Source: Hyphomicrobiaceae bacterium (GTDB taxonomy: Bacteria > Pseudomonadota > Alphaproteobacteria > Rhizobiales > Hyphomicrobiaceae). Taken from it: 10,316 nucleotides of DNA. Within the stretch, counting starts at the first letter, position 1, and every line of letters starts with the position of its first letter. The position numbers were made by a program, and so were the translations under genes. Below the pieces are notes generated by a model. It had not been told where the DNA came from. It saw only the letters and a program-made list of their open reading frames with translations, and ran no database searches. This document shows, in pieces, positions 6,256-10,316 of this stretch. The stretch is taken from positions 1-10,316 of the forward strand of contig JANYHP010000494.1 of the NCBI GenBank assembly GCA_025359005.1, written 5' to 3'.

Positions 6256-7077
6256 ATGAAGTGGCTGGGCCGGATCGTAACGCTGCTGCTGGTCATCGGC
6301 ATGGCCGCGCTCGCCTATGTCATGTTCGTTTTGCCACCGAACGACCCCGACGCATTTGCAATGGCGCGCGAGCGTGAAACCCGCCGGCAAGCCTACCGGT
6401 TGCACAAGCCGCTGCCCGGAGCCGACGTGAACAGCGATACGCTGGACGTGCGTCTGGCGCGGACAGGGTTCACGCTGGGACAGCCCATATTCATGCGCAT
6501 TTTCAAGCTCACGTTCGAGCTTGAGGTCTGGATGAAGCGCGGCGACACGTATGCATTATTTGCGACATACCCCATTTGTTATTTCTCAGGACAGCTTGGT
6601 CCGAAGATCCGCAGCTTCGACCGGCAGACCCCCGAGGGCATTTATCAAGTCACAGCGAAGCAGCTCAATCCGGCGAGCCGCTGGCACCGATCCTTCAATC
6701 TTGGGTTCCCCAATGCCTACGATCGGGCGCAGGGGCGAACCGGCTCGTATCTGATGGTACACGGCGGATGCAGTTCCGTTGGCTGCTACGCGATGACCAA
6801 TCCGGTGGCTGACGACCTTTTCCGGCTGGCGACTGCGGCGTTCGCCGCCGGGCAGTCGAGTTTCCAGGTGCAGGCGTTGCCGTTCCGCATGACGACCGAT
6901 GCGATGGCGTCGCGGACCACCCACCCCAATGCGCCCTTCTGGGACGAGTTGAGGACGGTCTCAGACGGCTTCGAAATGACGCATCGCCCCCCGGAGGTCG
7001 TGGTGTGCGATGGACACTACCGCATCGCAAAAGGCGATGTTTTAAATATTGCAATTAGGAGTTGCAAGAAAATCTGA
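6256..7077 (+). CDS. YafK/DpaA-type murein L,D-transpeptidase-fold protein with N-terminal membrane anchor (paralog 2)
   Basis: A 273-residue periplasmic protein anchored by one hydrophobic segment (about residues 7-26) without a lipobox. The YafK domain begins near 76: IFMRIFKLTFELEVW (78-92), YPICYFSGQLGPK (105-117), TPEGIY (125-130), FNLGFPNAYDRAQGRTGSY (about 147-165), then His169 and Cys177 in HGGCSSVGCYAMT, and PFRMT (209-213). The position that is Gly-Asp before the TPEG motif in the other two copies is Phe-Asp here (122-123). The reaction is inferred by family: cleavage or exchange at peptidoglycan-protein links through the Cys nucleophile. The ATG at 6256 yields a natural anchor, although the ribosome site is poor. 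The last dozen codons are conspicuously AT-rich compared with the rest. It lies 83 bp after paralog 1, behind a hairpin, and 130 bp before paralog 3. Confidence 0.88.
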   Translation: MKWLGRIVTLLLVIGMAALAYVMFVLPPNDPDAFAMARERETRRQAYRLHKPLPGADVNSDTLDVRLARTGFTLGQPIFMRIFKLTFELEVWMKRGDTYALFATYPICYFSGQLGPKIRSFDRQTPEGIYQVTAKQLNPASRWHRSFNLGFPNAYDRAQGRTGSYLMVHGGCSSVGCYAMTNPVADDLFRLATAAFAAGQSSFQVQALPFRMTTDAMASRTTHPNAPFWDELRTVSDGFEMTHRPPEVVVCDGHYRIAKGDVLNIAIRSCKKI

Positions 7078-7207
7078 AGCATTTACACCGCTTGCGGACG
7101 GAAATTGACGGTTGGCCATGCGGCCGGTTAGGCACAGCCTTCTAGTCGCCCGCGCTGAACGCAATTCAATCTTTGGGTGCGTGCTCGCGCTCTGCTAGAG
7201 ACTGGAC

Positions 7208-8632
7208 ATGAAACGCATGACGTCGACGGTACCAGGGGCCATTGTCGAGGGCTTGGCGCCTTTGGGTGACGAAGTCGAAGTGGACGCGCAGAGTAGCGAG
7301 GACGCGATGACTTCGCGTAGACGTGTATTGGGGATGCTTTTGCGCAGGCGACGCAAAGACGGTGCACGGCGTTTTGCCGCGGTCACGTTTGTCATTGCGC
7401 TCATTGCGTCAGCGATAGCTGGTCGCCAAGCGGCTGCGTTGGTGATTGAACTGAAGGATGTCGCGGCGGATCGGGTGGAGCGACAACGCGCCGAATCCGT
7501 TGGTCAACTGCCGCTGCCTGGAACCCCGAATGTCGGCCAGTTGGCCGAGCGGCTCGCGGCCAAGGGAATGGCCGTCGGCAGTCCGATCCTGATCCGGGTT
7601 TTCAAGGCCAGTTCGGAACTGGAACTGTGGATGCGGCGCGGCGACCGCTTCGAATTGTTCGCGACATATCCAATCTGCAACTGGTCGGGGACGCTTGGTC
7701 CAAAGATCAGTGAAGGCGACAAACAAAGCCCGGAAGGCGTCTACACCGTCAATGCGCGCCAGCTGCATCTGATCGGCCGGCACCCCCGGTCGCTCAATCT
7801 CGGGTTTCCGAACGCCCTTGACCGACAGATGAGCCGGACGGGGTCCTATATCCTCATCCACGGCGGCTGCGGCTCGGTTGGTTGTTTTGCCATGACGAAC
7901 CCGGTGATCGAAGAAGTTTTCGGGCTCGCCTCGGCCGCGCTCAACAAGGGCCGCCAGGACGCTATCCAAGTGCACGTCTTCCCGTTCCGCATGACGGAAG
8001 ACCGGTTGAAGGCGTATTCGCTCAATGAGTGGTACGATTTCTGGCGTAACCTGAAAGACGTCCACGACGGCTTCGAGCGCACGCGCGCGCCCCCCAAGAT
8101 TACCGTATGTGAGGGCCGCTATTGGGTCGAAGACGGCACTCCGGGACAGGAGGTGGCCTCTCAAGGCCCTTTAGCCGTGTGCGCCGTCTCGCTGGTCGAG
8201 GCGGCGTCATCGAGCGATCAGGCCGATGCCTCCCCGGGATTGGAGCGGCCGTGGTGGCCGCTGCGGGCAATGGTCCATCCGGCGCTGGTCCTATCGCGCC
8301 CGTCGGCGCCGATGGTCCACAGCCCGCGCGAGCGGCTGTCGACAGTCCTGTCGTCACCCCTGTTCAACGGACCGCGGTGGTGGCCGAGCCGGCGAAGCCC
8401 AGAAGTGTCGTCAAACGGGTTGCAGAACCCGACCCCGAAGACGACGAGAAACCGCGTCGCCGGCAGCCCAGACGCAGCCACCCCGCCAAGCCCATCCCTG
8501 CAATCGTCGACGATGCCGTGCAGCTTGAGGCTCGCTAGCTGCCGGAAATGGGTCTCACAACAGTGGGAACTGCTTAAGGCTAGGCAGTTTGCGGCACGCT
8601 CAAAGCCGGCGCGGCTTGCTTCGCAGAGGTAA
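7208..8632 (+). CDS. YafK/DpaA-type murein L,D-transpeptidase-fold membrane protein with frame-switched tail (paralog 3)
   Basis: The uninterrupted frame encodes 474 residues. One transmembrane segment (about 56-72) follows an Arg-rich cytosolic stretch. The YafK domain spans about 125-310, with YPICNWSGTLGPK (154-166), GDKQSPEGVY (170-179), His218 and Cys226 in HGGCGSVGCFAMT, and PFRMTED (259-265). Family role: periplasmic cleavage or transfer at peptidoglycan cross-links or peptidoglycan-protein links. Start: 7208 is the longest reasonable ATG; 7307 (M34) has GAGGA 4 nt upstream and begins close to the basic anchor, and may be the true start. After residue 344 the zero frame gives a Trp/Ser/Arg-rich tail unlike a natural protein, while the -1 frame from 8239 gives a typical Ala/Pro/charged tail ending at a TAG at 8536-8538. 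The native product is therefore probably 443 residues, through an indel or a ribosomal frameshift (see the separate entry). Confidence 0.82.
   Translation: MKRMTSTVPGAIVEGLAPLGDEVEVDAQSSEDAMTSRRRVLGMLLRRRRKDGARRFAAVTFVIALIASAIAGRQAAALVIELKDVAADRVERQRAESVGQLPLPGTPNVGQLAERLAAKGMAVGSPILIRVFKASSELELWMRRGDRFELFATYPICNWSGTLGPKISEGDKQSPEGVYTVNARQLHLIGRHPRSLNLGFPNALDRQMSRTGSYILIHGGCGSVGCFAMTNPVIEEVFGLASAALNKGRQDAIQVHVFPFRMTEDRLKAYSLNEWYDFWRNLKDVHDGFERTRAPPKITVCEGRYWVEDGTPGQEVASQGPLAVCAVSLVEAASSSDQADASPGLERPWWPLRAMVHPALVLSRPSAPMVHSPRERLSTVLSSPLFNGPRWWPSRRSPEVSSNGLQNPTPKTTRNRVAGSPDAATPPSPSLQSSTMPCSLRLASCRKWVSQQWELLKARQFAARSKPARLASQR
8233..8262 (+). other. Candidate -1 frameshift signal (slippery heptamer plus hairpin), or site of a one-base indel
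   Basis: CCCGGGA (8233-8239) lies in the register C CCG GGA of the upstream frame, which is the X XXY YYZ form needed for -1 slippage. Four nt further on, AGCGGCC (8244-8250) and GGCCGCT (8256-8262) form a perfect 7-bp stem with a 5-nt loop. A shift here joins residues ending ASPG to IGAAVVAAAG and runs to the stop at 8536-8538. Loss of one C or G from the C4G3 run would give the same picture, and a sequencing error in that run is also possible. What is seen is the switch in coding character and the motif; programmed frameshifting is inference. Confidence 0.4.
8568..8589 (+). terminator. Weak hairpin downstream of the frame-switched stop
   Basis: AACTGC (8568-8573) and GCAGTT (8584-8589) can pair around a 10-nt loop, 30 bp after the -1-frame stop at 8536-8538. 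There is no T-run, so it is a poor intrinsic terminator. Its position inside the zero-frame extension fits the view that the gene really ends at 8538. The rest of 8590-8762 shows nothing else that I can support apart from the ribosome binding site below. Confidence 0.25.
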
Positions 8633-8752
8633 CGCCAAATCGCTGCTGCCTCGACGGCGCTCTTCCCTTGTCCTGAATTCTCGGCCAAGAGCCGTCGGCA
8701 GTGTCTCATTGCAAACTGCGGCCGCCCGGCTGCTTGGTTCCGTTCCCTCACC

Positions 8753-8757
8753 GGAGG
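8753..8757 (+). promoter_or_regulatory. Shine-Dalgarno of the alpha/beta hydrolase gene
   Basis: GGAGG stands 5 nt before the ATG at 8763 and fixes that start; the same frame is open back to 8589, but the added residues have no family similarity. Confidence 0.75.
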
Positions 8758-8762
8758 ATCGC

Positions 8763-9563
8763 ATGCGCGCGAAAATCAATGGCATCGACATGGCCTACGC
8801 CGTCAGCGGTGCATCGAGTGCGCCGGCCGTCGTTCTGCATCATCCCCTTGCGACCAATATGAGTTTCTGGGACGAAGCAACCGCAGCGCTCGAGCCGACG
8901 TATCAGGTGATCCGCTTTGACGCGCGGGGGCATGGCAAGACCGAGGCCCCGACGGGTCCCTATGATTTCGCCACGCTGGCCGCCGATGTCGTCGCGTTGC
9001 TGGACCACGTGGGTGTCGCGCGCGCGCAGTTCGTCAGCCTCTCGATGGGTGGGATGGTGGGGCAGGCCCTTGGGCTGTGGCACCCGCTCCGGTTTTCGTC
9101 CATCACCATCACATCAGCCAGCAGCAAGACCGCAGATACGATGCGGCATCTCTGGGTCGATCGCGTCGGCGTCGCGCGCGAAAAAGGCATGGCGTCGCAG
9201 ATCGAGCCGGCGCTGCAGCGGTGGCTGGCTGCATCCTCGCGCACGGATCGTCCAGACCTCGTCGAGCGGTGCTCGAAGATGATCACAACCACGCCGCTGG
9301 AGGGCTATGCCGGCTGGTGCGGCGCCATCGAGACGTTGGATTTCACCGACAAGCTTTCTGCCATCAACATTCCTGTGCGGGTCATCGTCGGCGCTGAAGA
9401 TCCGGCAACCCCCGTTGCCGCATCCGAAACCATTCAGCGCAATATTCCGGGCGCCGAGCTTGCCATCATTTCCGGCGTGTCGCACATGCTGGCCATCGAG
9501 AACCCGGCGGCGTTCCATGCCGAACTGCTGCCGTTCCTGGCGCGCCATCGCGGGCCGCAATAA
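8763..9563 (+). CDS. Alpha/beta hydrolase, 3-oxoadipate enol-lactonase-like
   Basis: A 266-residue cytosolic alpha/beta hydrolase of the length usual for PcaD-type enol-lactonases. Landmarks are the oxyanion region VVLHHPLATNMSFWD (23-37), RFDARGHGKT (51-60), the nucleophile elbow VSLSMGGMVGQ (91-101, Ser94), Asp213 in VGAEDPATP and His241 in SGVSHM. The cap region is at about 120-190. PcaD hydrolyses 3-oxoadipate enol-lactone in the protocatechuate branch of the beta-ketoadipate pathway, but no other pca gene is visible. With a sugar-acid dehydratase gene following 108 bp downstream, hydrolysis of another lactone or ester is equally possible. The elbow has Ser instead of the usual first Gly of GxSxG. 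The ATG is fixed by a good ribosome binding site. The fold and catalytic triad are clear; the substrate is not. Confidence 0.85.
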   Translation: MRAKINGIDMAYAVSGASSAPAVVLHHPLATNMSFWDEATAALEPTYQVIRFDARGHGKTEAPTGPYDFATLAADVVALLDHVGVARAQFVSLSMGGMVGQALGLWHPLRFSSITITSASSKTADTMRHLWVDRVGVAREKGMASQIEPALQRWLAASSRTDRPDLVERCSKMITTTPLEGYAGWCGAIETLDFTDKLSAINIPVRVIVGAEDPATPVAASETIQRNIPGAELAIISGVSHMLAIENPAAFHAELLPFLARHRGPQ

Positions 9564-9671
9564 GCTGTCTGCGTGCGTTGCCAGTTTGCCGTGTCGCTGA
9601 TGCTGGCAATTCCGGCGCGACCTGCATAAGCTTGCGCTGGCTCGTACCTCCGTTCGAAAGTCGCTGACACC

Positions 9672-10316
9672 ATGTCCACCACCGCCACGCGCGCGCCGCG
9701 CATCCTTCATCTCAATGCAAAAGACAACCTCGTCGTCTCCGTCGACGGCATAGACAAAGGTGTGACGGTGGCGGGCGTGATGGCAACCGCTCGCATCCCG
9801 CGCGGGCACAAGATGGCGACGGTCAAGATCGACAAGGGCGCGCCGGTCTTAAAGTTCGGGCAGATCATCGGTTTTGCGACCGAGGATATTCTGCCAGGGG
9901 CTCATATTCATACGCACAATTGCGGGTTCGCGGCGTTCGAGCGTGATTACGCGTTTGCTCAGGATGCCAAGTCGGAACTCATCCTGCCGGTAGCCCAGCA
10001 GGCGACGTTCGAAGGGTTCCGCCGCGGCAACGGCCGCGTGGGAACGCGCAACTATATCGGCGTTGTGACGAGTGTGAACTGCTCGGCGACAGTGGCACGC
10101 TTCATTGCCGAAGCTGTCAACAAATCCGGCCTGCTCCGCGATTATCCGACGATCGACGGCGTCATTCCGCTGGTGCATTCGACCGGCTGCGGCATCGACA
10201 GCGACGGCGAAACCTTCGAAGTCTTGAAGCGCACGACGTGGGGGTATGCGTGCAACCCCAACATGGCCGGTGTGCTGGTGGTTGGACTTGGCTGCGAAGG
10301 CTTCCAGATCGCGCGG
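9672..10316 (+). CDS. uxaA: UxaA/GarD-family sugar-acid dehydratase, probably altronate dehydratase (C-terminus outside window)
   Basis: From the ATG at 9672 the frame is open for 215 codons to the window edge; the family is about 500 residues. The N-terminal SAF domain spans about residues 11-90 and ends in the characteristic GAHIHTHNCGF (76-86). The linker leads into the catalytic domain at FEGFRRGNGRVGTRNYIGV (113-131), then VTSVNCSATVA (132-142), HSTGCGIDSDGE (169-180) and GVLVVGLGCEGFQ (200-212), with cysteines (C137, C173, C208) expected around the metal site. UxaA dehydrates D-altronate to 2-keto-3-deoxygluconate in hexuronate catabolism; GarD relatives act on galactarate. SAF and catalytic parts are on one chain here, whereas some bacteria split them. 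The ribosome site is weak. The 108-bp gap from the hydrolase contains no visible terminator, so co-transcription is possible. Altronate versus aldarate as substrate is undecided. Confidence 0.85.
   Translation, partial: MSTTATRAPRILHLNAKDNLVVSVDGIDKGVTVAGVMATARIPRGHKMATVKIDKGAPVLKFGQIIGFATEDILPGAHIHTHNCGFAAFERDYAFAQDAKSELILPVAQQATFEGFRRGNGRVGTRNYIGVVTSVNCSATVARFIAEAVNKSGLLRDYPTIDGVIPLVHSTGCGIDSDGETFEVLKRTTWGYACNPNMAGVLVVGLGCEGFQIAR

Noticed and set aside
5210..6256. Long minus-strand open frame (348 codons) opposite YafK-type paralog 1
   Set aside because: It covers a gene with clear family motifs and resembles a complementary-strand shadow without its own domain or good ribosome site.
1..10316. 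CRISPR array, insertion sequence, phage genes, tRNA or rRNA
   Set aside because: No regularly spaced repeats, transposase or integrase motifs, terminal inverted repeats, or cloverleaf/rRNA-like sequence were seen on either strand.

Overview
The window looks like chromosomal DNA of a GC-rich alphaproteobacterium, most likely of the Hyphomicrobiales (Rhizobiales). The reasons are the GC-rich codon use, a 74-residue ribosomal protein L31 of the zinc-free type with an alphaproteobacterial-looking sequence, and the mix of an ArgJ-type gene, uronate catabolism genes and YafK-type L,D-transpeptidase-fold proteins. No mobile element, CRISPR array, tRNA or rRNA was seen.

Layout. At the left edge, on the minus strand, lie the N-terminal 94 codons of argJ (arginine biosynthesis) and, upstream of it, a DUF1993 protein. 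Then on the plus strand comes a uronate dehydrogenase-like short-chain dehydrogenase, followed 43 bp later by a class III PLP aminotransferase. The aminotransferase converges, with only 6 bp between stops, on a minus-strand membrane sterol desaturase/fatty acid hydroxylase-family protein. Divergent from that is rpmE (L31), followed by a hairpin terminator, a 16-bp tandem repeat and about 400 bp without a convincing gene.

The centre (about 5276 to 8632) is three consecutive plus-strand paralogs of the YafK/DpaA branch of the YkuD (L,D-transpeptidase) fold. All keep the His/Cys active-site motif, but each has a different membrane attachment: a lipobox in the first, and a single N-terminal transmembrane segment in the second and third. 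In E. coli the relative of this family detaches Braun lipoprotein from peptidoglycan. In the third paralog the 3' part switches convincingly to the -1 reading frame, exactly at a CCCGGGA heptamer in slippery register, with a perfect 7-bp hairpin 4 nt downstream. It is either a one-base indel or a candidate programmed -1 frameshift, and it is the most interesting local signal in the window.

At the right edge are an alpha/beta hydrolase of the 3-oxoadipate enol-lactonase-like group and the first 215 codons of a UxaA/GarD-type sugar-acid dehydratase with an N-terminal SAF domain. With the uronate dehydrogenase about 8 kb away, it suggests a capacity to use hexuronates or aldarates, but the genes are separated by unrelated cell-envelope and ribosomal genes, so one pathway operon is not shown.
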